Origin: Verrucomicrobiota bacterium
Lineage (GTDB): Bacteria > Verrucomicrobiota > Verrucomicrobiia > Limisphaerales > J093
Assembly: GCA_029907285.1 (NCBI GenBank)
Contig: JARYMD010000012.1
Coordinates: 1 to 23,982, forward strand
Length of the DNA: 23,982 nt
Direction: 5' to 3'
Made by a program: the position numbers and the translations under genes. Shown here piece after piece: positions 15,870-23,150 of the stretch (position 1 is its first letter; each line of letters begins with the position of its first letter). A model generated the notes under the pieces. The model ran no database searches and was not told the origin of the DNA. It was given only the letters and a program-made list of their open reading frames with translations.

Positions 15870-17551
15870 TGTTTGCCCTGGTTTATTTTGAGGGTTTGGT
15901 TGGCTTGGACGTCGTTCAAGACGGTTTTTTGACGGTTGGGCCAGACGATTTCAACAAGCTCAGCTTTGGCGGCTTTCCCGAGCCCAAAATTCGGCCTTGG
16001 ATCGCTGCACGTCAGGTACCCGTTCACGCCTATAACGGGCTGGATCATGGTCATACCGTTGGCCTTGACTGTCACGGTGGCGCCGATTGCGACTGCGCCG
16101 GTATCGGCTCGCAGGGGCACGATCTTGAGCCAGTTAAGGCGGTTTCCGCCGTCGTTGCGCAGCAGGTGTGGCGGCTCGTTCAACGCGTTCACAAGAATGT
16201 CAATGTCACCGTCGTTGTCGAAATCGGCAAAGGCAGCGCCGCGTCCGACATGTTTGGTGTCAAAGAAACTTCCTGATTTGCGCGCCATGTCTATGAACTT
16301 ATCCTTTCCATTCCAGCGGGCGATCACGGCTTCTTCGACGTAAAGGTGGTGCGGGTCTCCGTTGGCTATGAAAAGGTCCACGTAACCGTCGTTGTCGTAG
16401 TCGTTCAGCAGGCCGCCCCAGCCGGTGTATTGTCCGCAGAGAATGGCGACTCCGGACTGAGTTGTTACATCGACGAACGCGCCTTTGTTGATCTGCAAGA
16501 GAAGGCAACTGTAACCCATGTCGGGGATCAGGAGATCGAGGAGACCATTGCGGTCGAGGTCGGCAACGAACGGGCCCATGCTTGACACGCCCTGGCCGCC
16601 TTCGCCGAAGGCAGTTCCTGTCTGCGTGGCCATGTCAGTGAAGTGACCGGTGCCGTCGTTGACCCAGAGGTTGTTTGGCATGGCATCGTTGGTGACATAA
16701 ATATCCATGTCGCCATCGCAGTCAATATCACACGCTACTGCGCCCATGCCGCGGCCGGTTGGTTCCCAAAGGCCGGCTTCCTTTGTCACGTCGGTGAACG
16801 TGCCGTCGCCGTTGTTGCGATAGAGGTGATCGGGCAAGCCGGGGTAGGAAAGCGGCCCCGGAAAATTGTCAGCTTTGTAGTAGGCGCCGGTGCGTTGGAA
16901 TGCGCCTTTGTCGTATTCGAGGTAATGGACGACGAATACATCGAGCCAGCCGTCGCCGTTGTAGTCGAGCCATGGAGCTGCAAGTGACCAGCCGGGGCTT
17001 GTGAGGCCGGCTTTCTCGGTGACGTCGGTGAACGTGCCGTCGCCGTTGTTGCGATAGAGGATGCACCGGCCGTAGTTGCATACGAAAAGGTCGAGGTCGC
17101 CGTCGTTGTCGTAATCGGCAGCGGAAGCGGCCATTCCGTAGCTGTCTTCGTACCCGGCGACACCGGCTTTGTCGGTAACGTCGGTGAACGTGCCATCGCC
17201 GTTGTTGTGGTAGAGTGCGTTTTTGAGTTTGCCTTTGAGAGACCTGCCGCGGTTGTCGTTGACATCCGGGTGCCAGCGGCCGTTGACGAAGTATATGTCC
17301 ATGAAACCGTCGTTGTCGTAGTCGAAAACGCAACTGCCGGGGCCGGTGGCTTCGACGATGTTGCTCATCTCGAAGTCGCCGAGGCTGTGCTTGAATTTGA
17401 TGCCTGCAGATTCGGTTATGTCGGTGAACACGGGCCAGTTGGATGGTTCGTCACACCTCGGGCTTGAACAAATTGCGGCTATCGCGATTGTCGCCAACGT
17501 GACGATCACACGGTGGATTTGGCTGTTCGACCTTGTTGTTATTTCACGCAT
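15866..17551 (-). CDS. Exported FG-GAP/VCBS-repeat protein with UnbV/ASPIC C-terminal domain (CRTAC1-like)
   Basis: A 561-residue protein. An N-terminal hydrophobic segment (about 14-28, VIVTLATIAIAAICSS) serves as signal peptide. It is followed by FTDITESAGI and at least seven FG-GAP/VCBS-type repeats with calcium-binding loops such as DYDNDGFMDIYFVN, DYDNDGDLDLFVCN, DYNGDGWLDVFVVH, DIDCDGDMDIYVTN and DFDNDGDIDILVNA. The repeats form an integrin-like propeller. The last 75 residues (NWLKIVPLR...GATVTVKANG...NFGLGKAAKAELVEIVWPN) match the UnbV/ASPIC domain of CRTAC1-type proteins. Such proteins are common on PVC cell surfaces and are thought to mediate calcium-dependent binding. Three stretches of about 39 bases encoding YRNNGDGTFTDV are nearly identical at the DNA level. 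Its last codon and stop overlap the decahaem start, which argues for a matched stoichiometry. Confidence 0.88.
   Translation of the reverse strand: MREITTRSNSQIHRVIVTLATIAIAAICSSPRCDEPSNWPVFTDITESAGIKFKHSLGDFEMSNIVEATGPGSCVFDYDNDGFMDIYFVNGRWHPDVNDNRGRSLKGKLKNALYHNNGDGTFTDVTDKAGVAGYEDSYGMAASAADYDNDGDLDLFVCNYGRCILYRNNGDGTFTDVTEKAGLTSPGWSLAAPWLDYNGDGWLDVFVVHYLEYDKGAFQRTGAYYKADNFPGPLSYPGLPDHLYRNNGDGTFTDVTKEAGLWEPTGRGMGAVACDIDCDGDMDIYVTNDAMPNNLWVNDGTGHFTDMATQTGTAFGEGGQGVSSMGPFVADLDRNGLLDLLIPDMGYSCLLLQINKGAFVDVTTQSGVAILCGQYTGWGGLLNDYDNDGYVDLFIANGDPHHLYVEEAVIARWNGKDKFIDMARKSGSFFDTKHVGRGAAFADFDNDGDIDILVNALNEPPHLLRNDGGNRLNWLKIVPLRADTGAVAIGATVTVKANGMTMIQPVIGVNGYLTCSDPRPNFGLGKAAKAELVEIVWPNRQKTVLNDVQANQTLKINQGKQ
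16788..17215. repeat. Near-identical 39-bp coding repeats within the FG-GAP gene
   Basis: Copies at 16788-16826 and 17022-17060 are identical; a third at about 17178-17215 differs at a few positions. Each encodes the FG-GAP motif YRNNGDGTFTDVT on the minus strand. Near-identity at synonymous sites suggests recent duplication or gene conversion of blades. Confidence 0.75.
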
Positions 17552-17572
17552 GCAGGATGGTTTGGTAAATGG

Positions 17573-19711
17573 TCATTTTTCTTGTGCCACGGCAGGTTTT
17601 CCACCAGGGGGTTCTCCCGGCATTGCAAAGGCAGCGCCAAGGTCAATCCACTGGATAATGGTCTGCAACTCCTCCGGTGCGAGGGCGCGTGCTTTTCCCT
17701 GGGGCGGCATTTGCGTGACTTTCTTGGCAGGGCGCTTTTGCTTGTCCGAAGCGTTGTCCCATGGACGCGCTGTGTTCGTGCCGAGCAGTTGCCACACAAG
17801 CCAGCTTGTGCGGGCTCGTCCTTGGTCAATGTACTTGCCCCGCTTGAGCAACGGGAGAGACTGCTGGCCTGCATCCTGATTATCTTCAGGGGCCATCAGG
17901 GCGGAGTAGGCGCGCTCGAGGTCGGCTTCGGAAGGTCGTTCGCTCGAAAGCGGGAGAAACAGGGGATTGTTGCGGTTTCCATGGCAGTCGGCGGAGCTGC
18001 AGTAATTCATGAAGATTCTGGCTGGGTCGGTGCGAAATACAACCGCGCGTCGTTTCTCGGGTGGAAGGGTCAACTTGTTCGATGGGCGCCTGAGAGCAAG
18101 AACATACTCGTTCTCGGGGACAAGTTCAGGGTCTTCATGGCATCCGATGCAACCGCGTGTTTCCTTGGGCTGGACCCACATCCAGCCGCTTGTTGCCAGG
18201 GCGAGCCCGTGTTGATCGAGTGTCTGCAGGATGATCGGTGTGTTGGCAGGCACCTCGACGTTGAACGATCCGTCGGCCTCAACAGGGGCCTCGCCGATGA
18301 GGCGGCGTGGGACCGGAAGTATGCCCTTGTGCAACGAAGGAGAGTCAGACGTGCTTGCCGCTTGAAGAACGCCCTCGATAAACCTCACCCGTTTGATCGA
18401 GCCCGGGGCCAGGTGCGGCTGCATCATGTCGTTTGCAATGTACGAGTTCATCCCGTAGAACACGCCGGTTTTCGCCTTTGTATCGACGACTGTGGAGTGG
18501 CCGTCGGGGCTCTTGCGCGGTCTAACTGGACGGGCTTGAAGGTCGTCATGCTCCGGGCTGTCGAAGACCGGCCAGCAAGTCAGTTTGTCCGCATCAAAGG
18601 CGAAAACGCCTGTGGTGTCTTTGCCGTCGGTACTGTGCCTCGAGACCAGCAGCACGTTATCGTGCAGAGGGTACGGATACAGATAGACGTGGCCCGGGTC
18701 GTCCGTGAGCTTCCGATAGGTGTAATGCGGGCGTGATTCATGGACACAAGCCAGTTGGCCCGCAAGGCCCGGGCTTCGCTTGTCAGATTCAACAAAAACC
18801 ACAAGGCCCTTTGCTGTGGCGCACGGCATGTCTTTGAACCGCCGGCCGTGTTCTCCGGCGTAAAGCTCAACGTCGGCTCCTTCGATGTGAATGGCAAACA
18901 GTCGCACACCATAAAACTCGCCCGGCTCAGCGGGATGCTGCTCAGCGGCATAGACCACCCGACCGTCCCACATTTGAAATGGACTGAAGTTGTTGTTTGG
19001 GTTGAAAGTCAGCCGGCGCGTTTCTGTCCCGTCCAATTTGATGTTGTAGAGGCTCGATGAGGCCGGCAGCCCAAGCTCGTTAAGCGTGTTCTCGCTGCCA
19101 ACATACGCGATGGTGAACCATGGCTGTGGAGAATCCAAAGTGAACAGGGTTGAAAGGTAGATGGGATTTCTTGCTTCCTGCCCGTCAGGTGTTACAGACC
19201 GGAGGCCTGTGCCATCCACTGCGATCTCGTAAACCCGCCAGTGCGAATTCAAATCCTTCTTCCCAGCGAACAACACCCGTGTGCCGTCCAGCGAGACATC
19301 CGGGTCGCAAGCCGAGTGAAACCCTTCGGAGAGCACTCGCGTTTGTCCGTCGGGTGACACGATCACCACACGCGCTCCAAGAAACGAAGGTTGCAGTCCG
19401 AACGGCCGATCCGGTGTGGCCGTGACCGGTTCCTGGCGATTTGCGCGGTTTGCGGGCGAGACCGGCACTTGTGTCAAGACAAGGGTTGGGATGTCGTGGG
19501 TCGGAGGTTCATCCTTGCTTTGCAACGCCATGCTGGCGGGTGCAAAAACAATGGCCGAAACCAGCGCCGCGGTCGCCAAAACATTCTTGCCCGCAAACAA
19601 GAATCCAACGTGTCGCGAGTGCACAGAGAAATCGGAATCTTTCTCGCCCCTGTTGTGCTGGGATTTCCGGCTCGGCGGTTTGTTCCAGTCACTGGGTTTT
19701 ATGGCTGGCAT
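17573..19711 (-). CDS. Hydrazine-synthase-alpha-like propeller protein with c-type haem sites
   Basis: 712 residues. After a long polar tail comes a signal-anchor-like segment (about 42-62, VLATAALVSAIVFAPASMA). A TolB/PD40-like propeller follows (about 110-400) with VSPDG, VSLDGTRVLFAG and KLDGTETRRLTF. The middle part (GSIKRVRFIEGV...GEAPVEADGSFNVEVPANTP...TLDQHGLALAT...WMWVQP) resembles the HZS-alpha middle domain and leads straight into CIGCH (521-525). The C-terminal region resembles a planctomycete-type cytochrome c domain: an unusual CSSADCH (571-577, CX4CH) and a closing MPP...L-x-PEE-x-x-x-I-x-x-WIDLGA. Relatives are widespread in PVC bacteria and do not imply anammox. It could be a haem enzyme or an electron carrier of the block. 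It starts 39 bases after the RidA-like gene and ends 21 bases before the FG-GAP gene. Confidence 0.75.
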   Translation of the reverse strand: MPAIKPSDWNKPPSRKSQHNRGEKDSDFSVHSRHVGFLFAGKNVLATAALVSAIVFAPASMALQSKDEPPTHDIPTLVLTQVPVSPANRANRQEPVTATPDRPFGLQPSFLGARVVIVSPDGQTRVLSEGFHSACDPDVSLDGTRVLFAGKKDLNSHWRVYEIAVDGTGLRSVTPDGQEARNPIYLSTLFTLDSPQPWFTIAYVGSENTLNELGLPASSSLYNIKLDGTETRRLTFNPNNNFSPFQMWDGRVVYAAEQHPAEPGEFYGVRLFAIHIEGADVELYAGEHGRRFKDMPCATAKGLVVFVESDKRSPGLAGQLACVHESRPHYTYRKLTDDPGHVYLYPYPLHDNVLLVSRHSTDGKDTTGVFAFDADKLTCWPVFDSPEHDDLQARPVRPRKSPDGHSTVVDTKAKTGVFYGMNSYIANDMMQPHLAPGSIKRVRFIEGVLQAASTSDSPSLHKGILPVPRRLIGEAPVEADGSFNVEVPANTPIILQTLDQHGLALATSGWMWVQPKETRGCIGCHEDPELVPENEYVLALRRPSNKLTLPPEKRRAVVFRTDPARIFMNYCSSADCHGNRNNPLFLPLSSERPSEADLERAYSALMAPEDNQDAGQQSLPLLKRGKYIDQGRARTSWLVWQLLGTNTARPWDNASDKQKRPAKKVTQMPPQGKARALAPEELQTIIQWIDLGAAFAMPGEPPGGKPAVAQEK

Positions 19712-19750
19712 GGGTTGGTTTCATTCTGACGTGCGGCCGTGGATGTTACA

Positions 19751-20377
19751 TCAGCTTCCTTCGCGGCAGAGCACAGCCTGAGCTTCAATCTCGACCAGCA
19801 GGTCGTCCCGGCAAATGCGCGCCTGAACGCCTGTGCTCGCAGGGTAAGGGTCCAACCCGAGCGCGTTGTAAAACTCGGTGCGCACATTGTTGAACTCCGC
19901 ATAATCCCTCTCAATGTCGCGCAAATAGCACGTCGTTCGAATCACATCATGCCAACTCGCCCCTTCGCTCGCAAGCAATCTGGTGATGTTTCGAAATGCG
20001 CGCCAGCACTGAGCCCGAAAATCGCAAGGGTAGAGTGTTTCTCCCTTGGCTCCCACACTGGCAGTCCCGCTTATGAGAAGCAGAGTTATCCCATGAGGAA
20101 AATCAAGGCGGAGCCCGCGGCTGAAAGCACTTCCGTAAGCGCTCGCTTCATTGAGAACTTCAGGCGCACAAATGGCTCGCTTCTTGATCAGCGAGCCGTT
20201 CGGACGCGATCCCGACAAAATGGACGGAGGAGCAGGTCTGTCCCCTGGCAGCCCGAGAGCCATGCGCTCTGTTCTCTCGGCTTCTGAGTAAGAAGACCGT
20301 TGAGGATGCTCATGCGACAGGTTTTTCTGATTGACGCCACGATGGTGCGGGATCTTTGATGCTCTTTTGATGGTCAT
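19751..20377 (-). CDS. RidA/YjgF-family reactive-intermediate deaminase-like protein
   Basis: About 208 residues from the ATG at 20377. The Rid core covers the last 145 residues: APEVLNEASAYGSAFSRGL, LLLISGTASVGAKGE, QCWRAFRNITRLLASEGASWHDVIRTTCYLRDIERDYAEFN, PASTGVQARICRDDLLVEIEAQAVL. The RxxxR-like ARICRDD and the closing E residues match the active-site end of Rid proteins, which hydrolyse enamines and imines released by PLP or oxidative enzymes. It has no signal peptide and should act in the cytoplasm. The start is uncertain: the frame stays open to 20665, ATG at 20377 and ATG at 20263 are candidates, and the core begins only near 20195. A hairpin (20174-20197) lies at the start of the core. 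First gene of the minus-strand block. Confidence 0.8.
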   Translation of the reverse strand: MTIKRASKIPHHRGVNQKNLSHEHPQRSSYSEAERTERMALGLPGDRPAPPSILSGSRPNGSLIKKRAICAPEVLNEASAYGSAFSRGLRLDFPHGITLLLISGTASVGAKGETLYPCDFRAQCWRAFRNITRLLASEGASWHDVIRTTCYLRDIERDYAEFNNVRTEFYNALGLDPYPASTGVQARICRDDLLVEIEAQAVLCREGS

Positions 20378-20769
20378 GCTTGGTGTGTTGGCTATTGGCG
20401 TGCCAGAAACCTCTGTTGGAGGGATGATTTGGCGGATACAAAGGACTGGACCTGAAGCCTCGCGGCAGGTTCCAACAAGTCTCGAAACAACAATGAGTTG
20501 CATCAACGCAGCTTTCAATCCCTTCGGCGGAACCGATCCGCCATGCGTTCGCCGTTCAACTCCGGCGGTGAGTGCATGGGAGAGCAGTTGCATTATGCCA
20601 CGGTGGGACGATGATACCGTTGCAAAACGGCAACTCCAAACATTAACAAACTGTAATGCGGGCATGGGGCCAAAGTTAATAATCCGGGTGTCTGTTCTAT
20701 GTGGAAAGGCGAATCAGGTATCGCCGGACCAAGAAGAGAAACAACAATGACAAAACGTGGAACAAAGTT
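20378..20769. promoter_or_regulatory. Divergent intergenic region
   Basis: These 392 bases separate the minus-strand block from the plus-strand secreted-protein gene, so promoters for both directions should lie here. On the minus strand the frame of the RidA-like gene is open as far as 20665, but without recognisable domains. A small hairpin (ggcgga/tccgcc, 20526-20542) is present. Towards the plus-strand gene, ttgcaa (20620-20625) and taacaa (20644-20649) are 18 bases apart and could be a weak -35/-10 pair. Promoter rules for these bacteria are poorly known. Confidence 0.3.
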
Positions 20770-20773
20770 ATGA
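20747..20773 (+). CDS. Possible 8-codon leader peptide
   Basis: ATG at 20747 opens a frame of eight codons (MTKRGTKL) ending in TGA at 20771-20773, which overlaps the ATG of the next gene (ATGA). It has an AGAAGAG-type ribosome-binding site about eight bases upstream, better than that of the downstream gene. It may couple translation to the secreted-protein gene. It could also be chance. Confidence 0.3.
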   Translation: MTKRGTKL

Positions 20774-21102
20774 AACGAAAAACAATCGCATGGTTGGTGG
20801 CTGTTGGTCTGTTGGTGGGTGGTTCAACTGCGCTTATGGCGCAAGGCGGTCCCGGCCCGCGCGGGCGCGGGTACGGCGGCCCACCTAGGTCTGAGCAGGA
20901 ACGAGCCGAGCGCCAGGCAAATTGCCCATGGGCAAAAGACTCCCGTGGAGCCGGCCTGAAAGGGCAAGCCCGTGGTCAACGTGCCCCCGGAGACGCCAAA
21001 GGGAAAGCGTACCGACGCGGGTTGCGCGATGGAACCGGTCCGCGAGCCCAAGGCGGAAACTGCCCTTACGCGGGCCAAACACCTGCAGACAAACAGCAGT
21101 GA
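20770..21102 (+). CDS. Small secreted Gly/Arg/Pro-rich protein of unknown function
   Basis: 110 residues from the ATG at 20770. The frame is open further upstream, but this start places a textbook signal peptide first: basic MKRK, hydrophobic AWLVAVGLLVGGSTALM, cleavage after MAQ. The mature protein (about 86 residues) is rich in Gly, Arg, Pro and Gln and probably disordered. It contains two copies of a short motif, NCPWAK and NCPYAG, which hold its only two cysteines, and an SEQERAERQ helix-like segment. The cysteines could form one disulphide or bind a metal or haem jointly. I do not recognise the family. It is a single-gene unit, closed by the strong terminator at 21141-21178, and is transcribed away from the minus-strand redox block with which it shares an intergenic region. 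Confidence 0.65.
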   Translation: MKRKTIAWLVAVGLLVGGSTALMAQGGPGPRGRGYGGPPRSEQERAERQANCPWAKDSRGAGLKGQARGQRAPGDAKGKAYRRGLRDGTGPRAQGGNCPYAGQTPADKQQ

Positions 21103-21140
21103 GGAACTGTAGCCCGTTGTTAATCTGAGCAGATGCAACG

Positions 21141-21178
21141 TTCGGGTGGCTTTACTGAAAAGCCACCCGAATTGTTTT
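21141..21178 (+). terminator. Rho-independent terminator
   Basis: A 13-bp perfect stem, ttcgggtggcttt (21141-21153) with aaagccacccgaa (21159-21171), has a five-base loop and is followed by ttgtttt. It ends the small secreted-protein transcript and isolates it from glnS. Confidence 0.9.
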
Positions 21179-21263
21179 CGACCCTGGCTCGCATCAGAGC
21201 GCGCGGAATTCGCTCCACTTCTGCGCGCTTGTCTGATTGACTGGTGGCGAGGTTGCTTGAGCG

Positions 21264-23129
21264 ATGGATAACCAGAACAAAATGACAGCCAAAGCAGCGA
21301 ATGCATCCGAAGAACGGCCGGCGGACTTTGTGCGCGAAATTGTCGCAGCAGATATTGCCGCCGGGCGGTACAAAAAGATCACCACCCGGTTTCCTCCCGA
21401 GCCGAACGGGTATCTGCACATCGGCCATGCCAAGTCGATATGCCTGAACTTCGGCATCGCCCGCGAGTTCCAAGGTGTATGCAACCTGCGGATGGACGAC
21501 ACGAATCCAACCAAGGAAGACGTTGAATACGTGGAATCGATCATTCGCGATGTACGGTGGCTGGTTGCGGGGTGGGCCGATGACCAGCTTGGCTTGAAGC
21601 GTGTTGGGCAAACTCCCGCGTCTGTCCAGAGCAACGGGCGTCCCGACTTTTACATTGAGCCGGTTGTTGGTTGCTGGCCTGCTGACGCTTCTGTGGAGCC
21701 GTTTTACGCATCGGATTATTTCGAGCAGCTTTATTACTACGCCGTCGAATTGATCAAGAAAGGCAAAGCATATGTGTGCGATCTGAGTCCGGAGGAAACG
21801 GAAGCTTACCGGGGTGCACCAGACTGTCCGGGCCGCGAGAGCCCTTACAGAAACAGGTCTGTGGCCGAGAACCTTGATTTGTTTGAAAGGATGAAAGCCG
21901 GGGAGTTCCCTGACGGCGCAAGAACGCTGCGCGCCAAGATCGACATGAGCTCTCCGAACATCTGGATGCGTGACCCGGTCTTGTACCGGATCAGGCATGC
22001 CGAGCACCATCACACGGGCAACAAATGGTGCATCTACCCGATGTACGATTTCGCTCATTGCCTGAGCGATTACCTGGAGGGAATCACCCACTCGATTTGC
22101 ACGCTCGAGTTCGAGGTGCACCGGCCATTGTACGACTGGATTCTCGAATCGCTTGAACTGCCACGCCCGCTGCCGCACCAGTACGAATTCGCACGTCTGA
22201 ATCTGGCTTATACAATCATGAGCAAACGCAAACTCCTCCAATTGGTGCAGGAGCAGCGCGTGAGCGGCTGGGACGATCCCCGCATGCCAACCTTGGCGGG
22301 CTTGCGGCGGCGCGGCGTCACGCCGGAAGCAATCCGCAGATTCTGCTATCGCATCGGCGTTACCAAGTACGATGGATTGACCGACATGGCATTGTTCGAA
22401 CATAGCGTCCGCGAAGACCTGAACCAGCGGGCACTGCGGCGATTGGCTGTGCTGCGGCCTCTGCGGATGGTGATCACCAATTATCCCGAGGGCAAAGTCG
22501 AGGAAGTTCAGGCTGTCAACAATCCTGAAGACCCGTCAGCAGGCACAAGGCCAGTGCCGTTCAGCCGTGTATTGTGGATTGAACAGGATGATTTCATGGA
22601 AAACCCGCCGGCAAATTATTACCGGTTGCGGCCCGGCGGCGAGGTCAGGCTCAAGTACGCCTATATCGTCCGGTGCGACGAGGTCGTGAAAGACGCTGAA
22701 GGGCGAGTGGTCGAGCTGCGGTGTACTGCTGATCTGGGTTCCAAGAGCGGCGGTCCCACCGCCAATCGAAAAGTCAAAGGCACAATCCATTGGGTGAGCG
22801 CGCCCCACGCAATTCAGGCCGAGGTCCGGCTTTATGACAGGCTTTTCAGCGTGCCCGAGCCTGATCTGGCGGGCGGCAAGCTTACCGACCACCTCAACCC
22901 GCGTTCGTTGGAAATCGTCAGCACAATGCTTGAACCTTCGCTGCGCGATGCCAAACCTGAGGAACGTTACCAGTTCGAGCGCCTGGGCTATTTCTGTGTT
23001 GACGTGCCGGATCCGATAGCCAGCGCAAACGACACTCACCCGCCCGGCCGACTGGTGTTCAACCGCACAATCACACTCAAAGACTCATGGGCGAAAGAGT
23101 CTCGCAAACCGCCGGCACAGCGGCGGTGA
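21264..23129 (+). CDS. glnS: Glutaminyl-tRNA synthetase
   Basis: 621 residues, class I aminoacyl-tRNA synthetase that charges tRNA-Gln in the cytoplasm. The nucleotide-binding PPEPNGYLHIGH motif is at 44-55, and the KMSKS-type loop reads MSKRK at 319-323. LRMDDTNPTKE, the GlnRS-specific LSPEE...YRG segment and the C-terminal beta-barrel anticodon domain (for example FSRVLWIEQDDF, YRLRPGGEVRLKYAYIV) are all present, so this is GlnRS and not a GluRS. A 45-residue insertion (about 102-146) separates the end of the first Rossmann half from FYASDYFEQLY, where the Escherichia coli enzyme has only a few residues. I believe similar insertions occur in other PVC enzymes. The ATG at 21264 has a purine-rich gcgagg about ten bases upstream; Met7 is an alternative. 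The CPBP gene follows after 21 bases, probably co-transcribed. Confidence 0.97.
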   Translation: MDNQNKMTAKAANASEERPADFVREIVAADIAAGRYKKITTRFPPEPNGYLHIGHAKSICLNFGIAREFQGVCNLRMDDTNPTKEDVEYVESIIRDVRWLVAGWADDQLGLKRVGQTPASVQSNGRPDFYIEPVVGCWPADASVEPFYASDYFEQLYYYAVELIKKGKAYVCDLSPEETEAYRGAPDCPGRESPYRNRSVAENLDLFERMKAGEFPDGARTLRAKIDMSSPNIWMRDPVLYRIRHAEHHHTGNKWCIYPMYDFAHCLSDYLEGITHSICTLEFEVHRPLYDWILESLELPRPLPHQYEFARLNLAYTIMSKRKLLQLVQEQRVSGWDDPRMPTLAGLRRRGVTPEAIRRFCYRIGVTKYDGLTDMALFEHSVREDLNQRALRRLAVLRPLRMVITNYPEGKVEEVQAVNNPEDPSAGTRPVPFSRVLWIEQDDFMENPPANYYRLRPGGEVRLKYAYIVRCDEVVKDAEGRVVELRCTADLGSKSGGPTANRKVKGTIHWVSAPHAIQAEVRLYDRLFSVPEPDLAGGKLTDHLNPRSLEIVSTMLEPSLRDAKPEERYQFERLGYFCVDVPDPIASANDTHPPGRLVFNRTITLKDSWAKESRKPPAQRR

Positions 23130-23150
23130 CGATGTTTAACGCAGCGATTC

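Noticed and set aside
17513..18736. Plus-strand open frame of 407 codons opposite the HZS-alpha-like gene
   Set aside because: No domain or signal in the translation; the minus strand carries a haem motif, propeller repeats and a signal segment.
17573..19711. Anammox hydrazine synthase
   Set aside because: Only the alpha-like architecture is present; there are no beta/gamma subunits or hydrazine dehydrogenase, and such homologues are widespread in non-anammox PVC bacteria.
21120..22403. Minus-strand open frame of 427 codons opposite glnS
   Set aside because: It is antisense to a certain housekeeping gene and has no recognisable motifs; high GC third positions explain its length.
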